Below are positions 1-7,052 of a stretch of 13,127 nt of DNA, piece by piece. The DNA lies in the NCBI GenBank assembly GCA_023255235.1, contig JALRJA010000155.1, positions 1-13,127 of the forward strand. Reading direction: 5' to 3'. Within the stretch, counting starts at the first letter, position 1; each line of letters begins with the position of its first letter. The notes beneath the pieces were generated by a model, which saw only the letters and a list, made by a program, of their open reading frames with translations, was not told the DNA's origin and did no database searches. Origin of the DNA: Flaviramulus sp. GTDB taxonomy: Bacteria > Bacteroidota > Bacteroidia > Flavobacteriales > Flavobacteriaceae. A program made the position numbers and the translations under genes.

Positions 1-1
1 T

Positions 2-1033
2 GACCAAAAATTACCAGCTGGATTTACTTTATCTGCTGATTTTATTTGGAATGATAATATTACAGCTATAATTTATGAGAACATTAACATTGCTGAACCA
101 CAATCTTTTTCAACAGGAGCCGGTTCAAGACCTATTTATAATTTTAGAAAAATTGATAATACTTACAGTGATATCTATTTAGGTAGTAACACAGGAGAAG
201 GTAGCTCATATAACCTTAGCGGTACATTATCACATAATTTTGTTAGCGATAAGGTTGATATAAGATCTTCTGCAACGTATTCTTATGGCGAATCTGACGG
301 TATATTAGACGGAACAAGTTCACAAAACAGTTCTCAATGGAGAAACTTAGAAACAGTAAACGGTTCTAATAGACCAGATTTATCAATTTCAGATTTTTCA
401 CCAGGTCATAGAATACTTGTAAATTCTACTTTAGAATTTAAATGGACTGAAAGGTTAAAAACCCGTATTGGTTTATTTTATGAAGGTGCTGAAGGTGAGC
501 CATTTAGTTATGTTTATAACGGAAGTGGGTTCTTAGGCGATACAGGTTCTTTCTCGGCTTTGGCTTATGTACCAGCTACTCAAGCAGAAGCTTTATTAAT
601 AGATTCAGGCACTTTAACTGCCGCAGAACAGTGGGCTCAACTTGATGCATTTATTGAAAGTGATGATTACTTGAAAACAAGAAGAGGTCAATTTGCTGAA
701 AGAAACGCATCTCGATCTGATTGGACACACATTATAGATTTAAAATTTGCTCAAGAATTTGGTATTAATTTCGGAGGAAATAAGGTTCATAAATTTGAGT
801 TTACAACAGACATTTTTAACTTTACTAACCTATTGAACAAAGAGTGGGGAGTGAGAACTTTCACTAACTTTAATCAAGTTCAATTATTAGATTTTGAAGG
901 TTTTGCTGCCGATGGTACAACTCCTGAATTTACTTTTAACCAAAATAATATTGGTACAGACAACATTATTGATGATTCAGGATTAAATTCGTCAAGATGG
1001 CAAATACAAGTTGGCTTAAGATATAGCTTCTAA
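2..1033 (+). CDS. TonB-dependent receptor, Oar-like, C-terminal part (5' end outside window)
   Basis: The reading frame is open from base 2 to the TAA at 1031-1033, so this is the last 343 residues of a longer protein; the start lies upstream of the window. It is an outer-membrane beta-barrel: alternating polar and hydrophobic strands, many Tyr/Phe/Asn/Gly, and a C-terminal Phe (LRYSF) typical of BAM-assembled barrels. About residues 208-240 of the fragment carry AEQWAQLDAF and RRGQFAERN, followed by FNFTNLLNKEWG. I recall these blocks from the Oar-like TonB-dependent receptors of Bacteroidota, which usually begin with a carboxypeptidase-regulatory-like domain and are about 1000 residues long. 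The substrate cannot be told. A TTG at 560 could be taken as a start but is internal to this frame. A strong terminator follows directly, so the gene ends its transcription unit. Confidence 0.88.
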   Translation, partial: DQKLPAGFTLSADFIWNDNITAIIYENINIAEPQSFSTGAGSRPIYNFRKIDNTYSDIYLGSNTGEGSSYNLSGTLSHNFVSDKVDIRSSATYSYGESDGILDGTSSQNSSQWRNLETVNGSNRPDLSISDFSPGHRILVNSTLEFKWTERLKTRIGLFYEGAEGEPFSYVYNGSGFLGDTGSFSALAYVPATQAEALLIDSGTLTAAEQWAQLDAFIESDDYLKTRRGQFAERNASRSDWTHIIDLKFAQEFGINFGGNKVHKFEFTTDIFNFTNLLNKEWGVRTFTNFNQVQLLDFEGFAADGTTPEFTFNQNNIGTDNIIDDSGLNSSRWQIQVGLRYSF

Positions 1034-1055
1034 TAACTTGTTTAAATTCAAACTC

Positions 1056-1092
1056 AAAACCGCTTCTATTATTTTTAGAAGCGGTTTTTTTT
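1056..1092 (+). terminator. Rho-independent terminator after the Oar-like receptor
   Basis: A perfect 13-bp inverted repeat, AAAACCGCTTCTA at 1056-1068 and TAGAAGCGGTTTT at 1076-1088, surrounds a 7-nt loop. The T run continues to 1092. It lies 23 bases after the receptor stop codon and reads best in the plus direction. Confidence 0.9.
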
Positions 1093-1105
1093 AGGTTTTA
1101 ATTAT

Positions 1106-1113
1106 TACATTTG
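1106..1113 (+). promoter_or_regulatory. Candidate -7 promoter element for the four-helix membrane protein
   Basis: TACATTTG fits the Bacteroidota -7 consensus TAnnTTTG. It sits 25 bases before the ATG at 1139 and just after the upstream terminator, which is where a new promoter is needed. No TTG -33 element is seen at the usual distance. The motif is common by chance in AT-rich DNA. Confidence 0.45.
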
Positions 1114-1138
1114 TGAAAAATAACAAACCAATACAATC

Positions 1139-1579
1139 ATGTATCAAACCATAACATCAGTTCACTCATACTGGGCGTATGTAGTCTTATTAGTTTTAGT
1201 AATAGCAACTCTAAACGCTATCATTAAAACCCTTGGTAAAAAAGAATATGCAGCATCCGATTTTAGAAAAGCATTATTTACTCTAATTGTATCACACATT
1301 CAATTACTAATAGGTCTTGTGCTATATGTTATATCGCCACGGCTACAGTTGTTTAGTGAACTAGGTATGGGAGAGATTATGAAGAATTCTTTAAACAGAC
1401 TCTATTTAGTAGAACACCCATTAATAAACATACTAGCTGTTGCATTAATTACAATAGGCTATTCAAAACATAAAAAGAAGCTAACCTCTCATGCTAAATT
1501 AAAAACAATAGCTATTTTCTATACTATAGCTCTGGTGTTATTTTTATCAAGAATTCCTTGGAACGCCTGGATTGGTTAA
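1139..1579 (+). CDS. Small four-helix integral membrane protein, cytochrome-b-like (uncharacterised)
   Basis: A 146-residue protein with four predicted membrane helices at about residues 11-31, 45-65, 91-108 and 122-138. It has no signal peptide and short loops, including a basic segment HKKKLTSHAK between helices 3 and 4. Histidines stand at the start of helix 1 (H9), within helix 2 (H53, in SHIQLLIGL) and just before helix 3 (H93, in VEHPLIN), with H111 and H118 in the basic loop. I recall similar flavobacterial proteins being labelled 'cytochrome B', and sometimes mislabelled as ribosomal protein L27; nothing here resembles L27. Haem binding by the helix-associated histidines is inference only. 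The ATG follows a candidate -7 element by 25 bases. The gene stands alone between a terminator and a convergent hydrolase gene that ends only 6 bases away. Confidence 0.8.
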   Translation: MYQTITSVHSYWAYVVLLVLVIATLNAIIKTLGKKEYAASDFRKALFTLIVSHIQLLIGLVLYVISPRLQLFSELGMGEIMKNSLNRLYLVEHPLINILAVALITIGYSKHKKKLTSHAKLKTIAIFYTIALVLFLSRIPWNAWIG

Positions 1580-1585
1580 ACCAAA

Positions 1586-2641
1586 TTAGTTAGCAACCTC
1601 TTTAATAACATAAACAAATACAGGGAAGTGGTCGCTATAACCACCACTAAACCCACCATTGGTCCAGCTTCTATATGGGTAACCTTTATATTGCCCTGTA
1701 TTTGAAATTAAATACTGTTCGTTATAAATGCCTGCTTTATAAAACCTAAACGAAGTGTAATCTTTCTCGAGTAGAGGTTTAGTTATTAAAATTTGATCAA
1801 ATAAACTCCAAGCATCTCTGTAAGCTGTTGTACCCAATCCATCTCTAAAAAGGTCTTCATAAGGGTTAAATATACCTTTTAAACCCACTTTTTCTCTTCT
1901 TTTTTGTGTGCTTAAAATCTCTTTTATACTAGAATTTGTTGGATCGTCATTAAAATCACCCACAATAAAAATTTTTGCGTAAGGGTCAATAACTTGAAGA
2001 GAGTCTATAAGGTGTTTACTTAATTTTGCTGCCGCTTCTCTTTTGGGTCTGCTTCTAGCTTCACCACCACTTCTTGATGGCCAATGGTTTACTAAAATAT
2101 GTATAAGATCATCTTCTAAATTTCCGCTTACCAACAATTGGTCTCTAGTATACACGCGATCTCTAGATATATCATCATAAATTTTTAATTCGTGGCTACT
2201 TGTAGAAATGGGTGTAAATAGTTTTTTTTGATATAGTAAAGCCACATCAATACCTCGAGCATCTGGCGAATGGTAATGCACAATACCATAGTCATAGCCA
2301 ATCAATAAAGGATCGTTAATTAAATCTTCTAAAACCTCTCTATTTTCAATTTCAGAAACTCCTAAAATGGCAGGCGCATTATTGGTAACCTCTTTTCCTA
2401 TATCAGCAATTACTAAAGCCATATTTTTTAGTTTCTTTCTATAAGCTTCCTCTTTATTGGTTTTTAACTCCATAATAGGGCTAGCTTCATCAAACTTGAT
2501 AGGGTCATCAAATGGGTCAAACAAGTTTTCTAAATTATAAAAGCCAATAGTATGAACCTTATAAGTTTTCTTTTCTTGACTTGAAACATTTATAAACGAA
2601 CAGATAAGAAAAATTATTAAATACAATTGTAATTTTTTCAT
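1586..2641 (-). CDS. Secreted endonuclease/exonuclease/phosphatase (EEP) family hydrolase
   Basis: A 351-residue protein with a Sec signal peptide (MKKLQLYLIIFLICSFINVSS, cleaved near residue 21) and no lipobox cysteine, so it is probably periplasmic or secreted. The whole EEP (DNase I-like, Mg-dependent phosphodiesterase) motif set is present: FYNLENLFD at 34-42 (N36, E38), SEIEN at 96-100 (metal-binding Glu), SPDARGIDVALLY at 125-137, VNHWPSR at 184-190 (H186), GDFND at 228-232 (D229, N231) and the final SDH at 336-338 (general-base His). All catalytic positions are intact. EEP members cut DNA, RNA, inositol phosphates or phospholipids; the substrate cannot be read here. The gene is divergent from the TonB receptor at 2762, with 120 bases between starts, and has a paralogue at 7051-8019. 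Confidence 0.9.
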   Translation of the reverse strand: MKKLQLYLIIFLICSFINVSSQEKKTYKVHTIGFYNLENLFDPFDDPIKFDEASPIMELKTNKEEAYRKKLKNMALVIADIGKEVTNNAPAILGVSEIENREVLEDLINDPLLIGYDYGIVHYHSPDARGIDVALLYQKKLFTPISTSSHELKIYDDISRDRVYTRDQLLVSGNLEDDLIHILVNHWPSRSGGEARSRPKREAAAKLSKHLIDSLQVIDPYAKIFIVGDFNDDPTNSSIKEILSTQKRREKVGLKGIFNPYEDLFRDGLGTTAYRDAWSLFDQILITKPLLEKDYTSFRFYKAGIYNEQYLISNTGQYKGYPYRSWTNGGFSGGYSDHFPVFVYVIKEVAN

Positions 2642-2686
2642 TAGTGAGATATTAAATTATCATTATTTTTAATACAAAATTTAAAC

Positions 2687-2694
2687 CAAAAGTA
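2687..2694 (-). promoter_or_regulatory. Candidate -7 promoter element for the secreted EEP hydrolase
   Basis: On the minus strand this reads TACTTTTG, matching TAnnTTTG, with its last base 46 bases upstream of the ATG at 2641. The same octamer lies before the paralogous hydrolase at 8025-8032. No clear -33 TTG is visible. Confidence 0.35.
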
Positions 2695-2714
2695 AATATT
2701 TATTATAAATACTT

Positions 2715-2722
2715 TAAATTTG
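2715..2722 (+). promoter_or_regulatory. Candidate -7 promoter element for the TonB receptor operon
   Basis: TAAATTTG matches the Bacteroidota -7 consensus and lies 40 bases before the ATG at 2762. With the minus-strand element at 2687-2694 it would make this a compact divergent promoter region. No -33 TTG is seen at the expected spacing. Confidence 0.38.
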
Positions 2723-2753
2723 TACATTAAATTATTGTAAACTTGTATACAAA
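2719..2753. promoter_or_regulatory. Inverted and direct TTGTA repeats in the divergent promoter region, possible operator
   Basis: TTGTATACAA at 2743-2752 is a perfect 10-bp palindrome. TTTGTA (2719-2724) and TACAAA (2748-2753) form a wider inverted pair. TTGTA also occurs at 2720, 2735 and 2743. The cluster lies just downstream of the candidate -7 element of the receptor operon, a position where a bound regulator could block transcription. AT-rich sequence makes chance palindromes likely. Confidence 0.25.
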
Positions 2754-2761
2754 TTAAATTT

Positions 2762-5575
2762 ATGAAATTAAATATGAGAAAAGGAGTATTCATTTTTTTG
2801 TTTGCATTTTTTTCAGTTTCACTTGCTTTTTCACAAACCATTATTAAAGGAAGCGTTAAAGACGCCGTTTCATTTCAATCTATTTCAAATGTATCGGTAA
2901 CTATTGAAGAAACTGAAGAAACTGTTTTAACAGATATTTTAGGAGAATTTATATTCTCTACTAACGTTCCGTTGGGAGAACAGGTTTTAAGAGTTTCAAA
3001 ATTAGGCTATTTTACTCAAAGATACCCTATAGTTGTTAACGAAAATCAAGTTGTTAATATTACAGATATAACCCTTGAAAGAGACCTAACATCTAGCCAA
3101 GATTTATTTACTATAACATTATCTGATGATGAACTTGATAATGATGCTAGTGCAGCAGATAACATATCTGGTTTGCTATCATCATCACTAGATCTTTTTC
3201 AAAGAACGGCTGCTTTTGAGTTTAGTTCATCGTTTTTTAGACTAAGAGGATTAGATTCTGAAAACGGTACTGTTTTAATTAACGGTATTGAAATGAACAA
3301 ACTCTACAACGGACGCCCACAATGGAATAATTGGGGCGGTTTAAATGATGTAGTTAGAAATCAAGAGCTAACAGTAGGCTTAACGCCATCTGCCTATAAC
3401 TTTGGCGGTATTTTAGGAACAACAAATATAAACGTAAGAGCCTCACAAGCAAGATCAGGATCGCGTTTAACCTATTCATCTTCCAATAGAAGTTATACCA
3501 ATAGGTTAATGGCAACTTATGCCTCTGGCTTGTTAAAAAACAATTGGGCATTTACAATAGCATTGGGAAGACGTTGGGGAAATGAAGGGTTTCAAGATGC
3601 TTCTTTATATGATTCTAACTCCATTTTTGCATCTATTGAAAAGAAAATAAACGATAAACACAGTATTAATTTTGTATCTATTTACGCACCAAACAGGCGT
3701 GGTAAATCATCACCAAATACCCAAGAAGTTTATGATTTAAAAGGCATAAAATACAATGAATATTGGGGATGGCAAGATGGAGAAAAACGAAACTCTAGAA
3801 TTAAAGAAGTTGTAGAACCCATTTTTATGTTAAATCATTTTTGGGATATGTCTAGCAAAACAACTTTGAACACCAATATTGGCTATCAATTTGGAAAAAT
3901 TGGTGACAGTAGGTTAGATAACAATGGCACTAATTTGGTAAACGGTTTTCCTGAAGGCGGAGGAGCAAACCCAAGTCCTACCTATTATCAAAAACTACCC
4001 AGCTATGCCCTTAGAAACTTTCCAGACAATACAAGCGTGGCTTATGGTTTGCAACAACAATTTTTAAACAATGGACAAATAGATTGGAATAGCTTATATC
4101 AAGCCAATACTCCAAGTTCATTAAACGGAGGCAATGCCATATACTTACTATATGAAGATAGGGTTGATGACAAACAATTAACCCTCAACTCCATTTTAAC
4201 AACAGAGTTAAGCGAGAATATTATACTAAATGCTTCTGTTAATTACCGATCACTAAAATCTGAAAATTTTGCTAATGTATTAGATTTATTTGGAGCTAAT
4301 ACTTTTTTAGATGTTGATGCATTTGCAACAAATATTGACGAAGCTCAAAATGATTTATTAAACCCCAACAGATTAGTTACAGAAGGGGATAAGTTTAGAT
4401 ATAATTACAATCTTTTTGCCAATGTCTTAAATGGGTATGCTCAGGCTCAATTTAAATACAATAAAGTAGATTTTTATTTATCAGGAAGTATTAGCAATAC
4501 CCAATACCAAAGAGAAGGGTTATATCAAAACGGTGGTTTTGCAGACAACTCTTTTGGTAAAGGAGAAAAACAATCTTTTACAGGTTTTGGTACTAAAGCA
4601 GGTTTAACCTATAAAATTTCTGGTAAACATTTATTAGATTTTAATGGCGGTTATATTACCAGAGCACCATCATTACGTAACACATTTTCAAACTCGAGAG
4701 AAAACCATAACGTAGTACCTAATATCACCGAAGAAAAAATAGCCTCTGTTGATGCCAGTTATATTTTTAGATCTCCAACAGTAAAAGCAAAATTAACAGG
4801 TTACTATACCAAAATTACTGATGCAAATGAAATTTCATTTTTCTTTGCCGATGGTGTAGGAGGCGATAACACTGCTTTTGTTCAAGAAATTTTACAAGGT
4901 ATTGATAAAAAACATTTAGGTGGAGAACTAGGTATTGAAGCACAAGTAACACCTACTATTAAATTAAAAGGAGTAGCATCAATAGGCCAATATACCTATG
5001 ATAATAACCCCAATTTAATTTTAACAACTGAAGCCGATGACGAATCTATTGCAGCTGGTTTTGTTAATGGATTTAAAGATTTTGGTCAGTCTAGTTTAAA
5101 AGACTACAAACTAGCGGCAGGACCACACAGAGCTTACTCAGTAGGTTTTGAATATAGAGATCCAGACTTTTGGTGGGTTGGAGCCACTGCAAACTTTTTT
5201 ACTAACACCTATATTGACGTAAGCCCTTTAACAAGATCATCAAATTTTAATACAGATTTTGATGGAAATCCATTTGCTGATTATGATGAAGATTTAGCCA
5301 GAGACTTATTAAAACAAGAAAAGTTTGATGATTATATGGTAATTAATCTAATAGGAGGAAAATCTTGGAAAATAGGAGACAAATACATTGGCTTTTTTGC
5401 CAGCATAAATAACCTCTTAGATGAAGTTTATAAAACAGGAGGTTTTGAAAATGGTAGAAACGCCAATTTTAGACAATTAAGAGACGATAAAGCTCTAGAT
5501 ACCCCAGTTTTTGGCTCAAAATATTGGTACGGTAGAGGTACAACTTATTTTATGAATGTTTACTTAAGATTTTAA
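2762..5575 (+). CDS. TonB-dependent outer-membrane receptor with carboxypeptidase-regulatory-like domain
   Basis: A 937-residue receptor. The signal peptide covers about residues 1-24 (hydrophobic core VFIFLFAFFSVSLAF, cleavage before QTIIKG). A carboxypeptidase-regulatory-like beta-sandwich spans about 26-107 (GSVKDAVSF, TDILGEF, LRVSKLGYF). The plug domain is at about 125-228 (FRLRGLDSENGTVLINGIEM), and the rest is a 22-strand-type barrel ending in VYLRF. The protein imports a bound ligand using TonB energy. It does not look like a SusC-type glycan receptor, and no SusD gene follows; a DUF5689 lipoprotein gene begins 4 bases after its stop, so the two are an operon. An alternative ATG lies at 2774 (MRKG), which would give a slightly tidier signal peptide. 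The ligand is unknown; the flanking phosphodiesterase-family genes suggest a phosphate-containing polymer or nucleic acid. Confidence 0.92.
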   Translation: MKLNMRKGVFIFLFAFFSVSLAFSQTIIKGSVKDAVSFQSISNVSVTIEETEETVLTDILGEFIFSTNVPLGEQVLRVSKLGYFTQRYPIVVNENQVVNITDITLERDLTSSQDLFTITLSDDELDNDASAADNISGLLSSSLDLFQRTAAFEFSSSFFRLRGLDSENGTVLINGIEMNKLYNGRPQWNNWGGLNDVVRNQELTVGLTPSAYNFGGILGTTNINVRASQARSGSRLTYSSSNRSYTNRLMATYASGLLKNNWAFTIALGRRWGNEGFQDASLYDSNSIFASIEKKINDKHSINFVSIYAPNRRGKSSPNTQEVYDLKGIKYNEYWGWQDGEKRNSRIKEVVEPIFMLNHFWDMSSKTTLNTNIGYQFGKIGDSRLDNNGTNLVNGFPEGGGANPSPTYYQKLPSYALRNFPDNTSVAYGLQQQFLNNGQIDWNSLYQANTPSSLNGGNAIYLLYEDRVDDKQLTLNSILTTELSENIILNASVNYRSLKSENFANVLDLFGANTFLDVDAFATNIDEAQNDLLNPNRLVTEGDKFRYNYNLFANVLNGYAQAQFKYNKVDFYLSGSISNTQYQREGLYQNGGFADNSFGKGEKQSFTGFGTKAGLTYKISGKHLLDFNGGYITRAPSLRNTFSNSRENHNVVPNITEEKIASVDASYIFRSPTVKAKLTGYYTKITDANEISFFFADGVGGDNTAFVQEILQGIDKKHLGGELGIEAQVTPTIKLKGVASIGQYTYDNNPNLILTTEADDESIAAGFVNGFKDFGQSSLKDYKLAAGPHRAYSVGFEYRDPDFWWVGATANFFTNTYIDVSPLTRSSNFNTDFDGNPFADYDEDLARDLLKQEKFDDYMVINLIGGKSWKIGDKYIGFFASINNLLDEVYKTGGFENGRNANFRQLRDDKALDTPVFGSKYWYGRGTTYFMNVYLRF

Positions 5576-5579
5576 TCAC

Positions 5580-7004
5580 ATGAAAAAGAACAATATAATA
5601 TCAAATAATAAAAACATTATGAGTAATTTAAATAAATTTTTAACGTTTTTAAGTGTTTTAACACTTACTTTTTTGGCTGCATCTTGTGTAAGTGATGATG
5701 ACTATAACATACCTAATTTAACAGTCAATGAACCACTTATTCCTGAAGACAAAATAACTACTTTTAAAGCAATAAAATCACGTTTCGAACAAGCACAAGC
5801 CAATGGCGACCCGACAGCTATTATAGATTCTGATTTGTATATTGTTGGATATGTAGTATCTAGCGATAGAGCAGGAAATTTCTTTGAAGAATTAATTATT
5901 CAAAATAAAATCGATGATAGTAACCCAGCCGAAGACCCAAGACTAGGCTTTAGAATAAGTGTAAATGTAGGAAGCCTTAGCGATACTTACGAATTTGGTC
6001 GAAAAGTATATATTAAGCTAAATGGGCTAACAGTTGGAGAAGCTAATGGCGTTTTAGTAATAGCTAAAGGAAAAGGAAGTGATGTAGAGCAAATACAAGC
6101 TTACGAATATAAAGATTTTATAATAAGAGGAGCCGAGGTAGCCACAATTACACCTAAAACAACCTCTATATCAAGTTTATCTGAAGCAGATGAAAACACA
6201 TTTATTCAATTAGATAATGTGCAATTTGAAAAAGGTGATTTAGCACTAACATATGCAGGAGAGTCTAGTGATGAGTTTGACGGTTTTAGAACTTTAATTA
6301 GCTGCGAAAACAGCAACCAAATAGAGTTGCAAACGAGTACATTTGCAGATTTTAAATCTATACAAATTGCCCAAAATAGAGGCTCTATAAAAGGCGTTTT
6401 TAGTAGAGATTTTAGAGATAATTTTAATGTGTTTATCATTAATAGCACTTCAGATGTTAATTTCGATAACGAGCAGCGTTGTGACCCAGTTTTTGAAGAA
6501 TCATTTAACAGCGCCATAGATAATACAAACCTAAACATTGATGGTTGGATAAATTATGCCGAAGCCGGTAGCGAACTCTGGACAGAGCAAGTTTATAACA
6601 ATAATGGTTATGCCGAATTCTCCGCTTTTAGAACTGGAGAATCTAGTAATATAGGTTGGTTAATTACACCACCAATAGATATGGATGCTCAAACAGGCGA
6701 AATTTTAACTTTTCAAACAGAACACGCATACCCAGACGCAGGTCATGACCCATTAGACGTATTAATCTCAACTAATTTTGATGGAACTGAAGCGGGAATT
6801 ACTTCTGCAACTTGGACCTCGTTAACCTTTAATGTAAGTTATATAGAAGATGCTAGCACTTGGTTTACCTTTACCGATTCTGGTGAAATTGATCTGTCTT
6901 CTTATACAGGAACAGCCTATATAGCCTTTAGATATACCGGAAGCGATACAGCAAATCAAAACATGACTTTACACGTTGAAAATGTGAAAGTTTTAGTAAG
7001 GTAA
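5580..7004 (+). CDS. DUF5689 surface lipoprotein with C-terminal choice-of-anchor-J-like domain
   Basis: A 474-residue lipoprotein. The lipobox is LAASC, with C36 as the lipidated residue. Right after it comes VSDDDY, an acidic patch resembling the lipoprotein export signal that sends Bacteroidota lipoproteins to the cell surface. Residues about 60-290 resemble DUF5689, with two OB-fold-like halves (YIVGYVVSSDRAGNFFEELIIQN at about 87-109, broken here by no gap; GRKVYIKLNGL at 140-150). Residues about 304-474 look like a choice-of-anchor-J/cleaved-adhesin jelly-roll domain (EESFNS, GWLITPPIDM, AYIAFRYTG), often a ligand-binding module. The gene follows the receptor by 4 bases, so it is probably the surface partner capturing ligand for it. 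A second ATG at 5619 (MSNLNKF) gives a more normal 22-residue signal peptide and may be the true start. The function of DUF5689 is unproven. Confidence 0.85.
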   Translation: MKKNNIISNNKNIMSNLNKFLTFLSVLTLTFLAASCVSDDDYNIPNLTVNEPLIPEDKITTFKAIKSRFEQAQANGDPTAIIDSDLYIVGYVVSSDRAGNFFEELIIQNKIDDSNPAEDPRLGFRISVNVGSLSDTYEFGRKVYIKLNGLTVGEANGVLVIAKGKGSDVEQIQAYEYKDFIIRGAEVATITPKTTSISSLSEADENTFIQLDNVQFEKGDLALTYAGESSDEFDGFRTLISCENSNQIELQTSTFADFKSIQIAQNRGSIKGVFSRDFRDNFNVFIINSTSDVNFDNEQRCDPVFEESFNSAIDNTNLNIDGWINYAEAGSELWTEQVYNNNGYAEFSAFRTGESSNIGWLITPPIDMDAQTGEILTFQTEHAYPDAGHDPLDVLISTNFDGTEAGITSATWTSLTFNVSYIEDASTWFTFTDSGEIDLSSYTGTAYIAFRYTGSDTANQNMTLHVENVKVLVR

Positions 7005-7023
7005 AAAGGTGTTTATAATTAAC

Positions 7024-7052
7024 AAAAAAGCCCATTTTTAATGGGCTTTTTT
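7024..7052. terminator. Bidirectional terminator between convergent genes
   Basis: A perfect 13-bp inverted repeat, AAAAAAGCCCATT at 7024-7036 and AATGGGCTTTTTT at 7040-7052, has a 3-nt loop. A and T runs on both sides make it usable on both strands. It ends transcription of the lipoprotein gene and overlaps the stop codon (7051-7053) of the convergent hydrolase gene. Confidence 0.9.

Noticed and set aside
560..1033. A separate 157-residue protein starting at TTG 560
   Set aside because: The frame is open all the way to base 2 and the upstream translation is also barrel-like, so this is the end of one receptor gene.
1571..1584. Small ATTGGTT/AACCAA inverted repeat between the convergent membrane-protein and hydrolase genes
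   Set aside because: A 1-base loop, low GC content and no T run make it a poor terminator; it overlaps the end of the coding sequence.
2641..2841. Small minus-strand reading frame overlapping the receptor start
   Set aside because: It is low-complexity AT-rich sequence that covers the divergent promoter region and the receptor signal peptide, and shows no recognisable domain.
2762..7004. SusCD-type polysaccharide utilisation locus
   Set aside because: There is no SusD homologue, glycoside hydrolase, lyase or sulfatase in the window; the lipoprotein is DUF5689-like instead.
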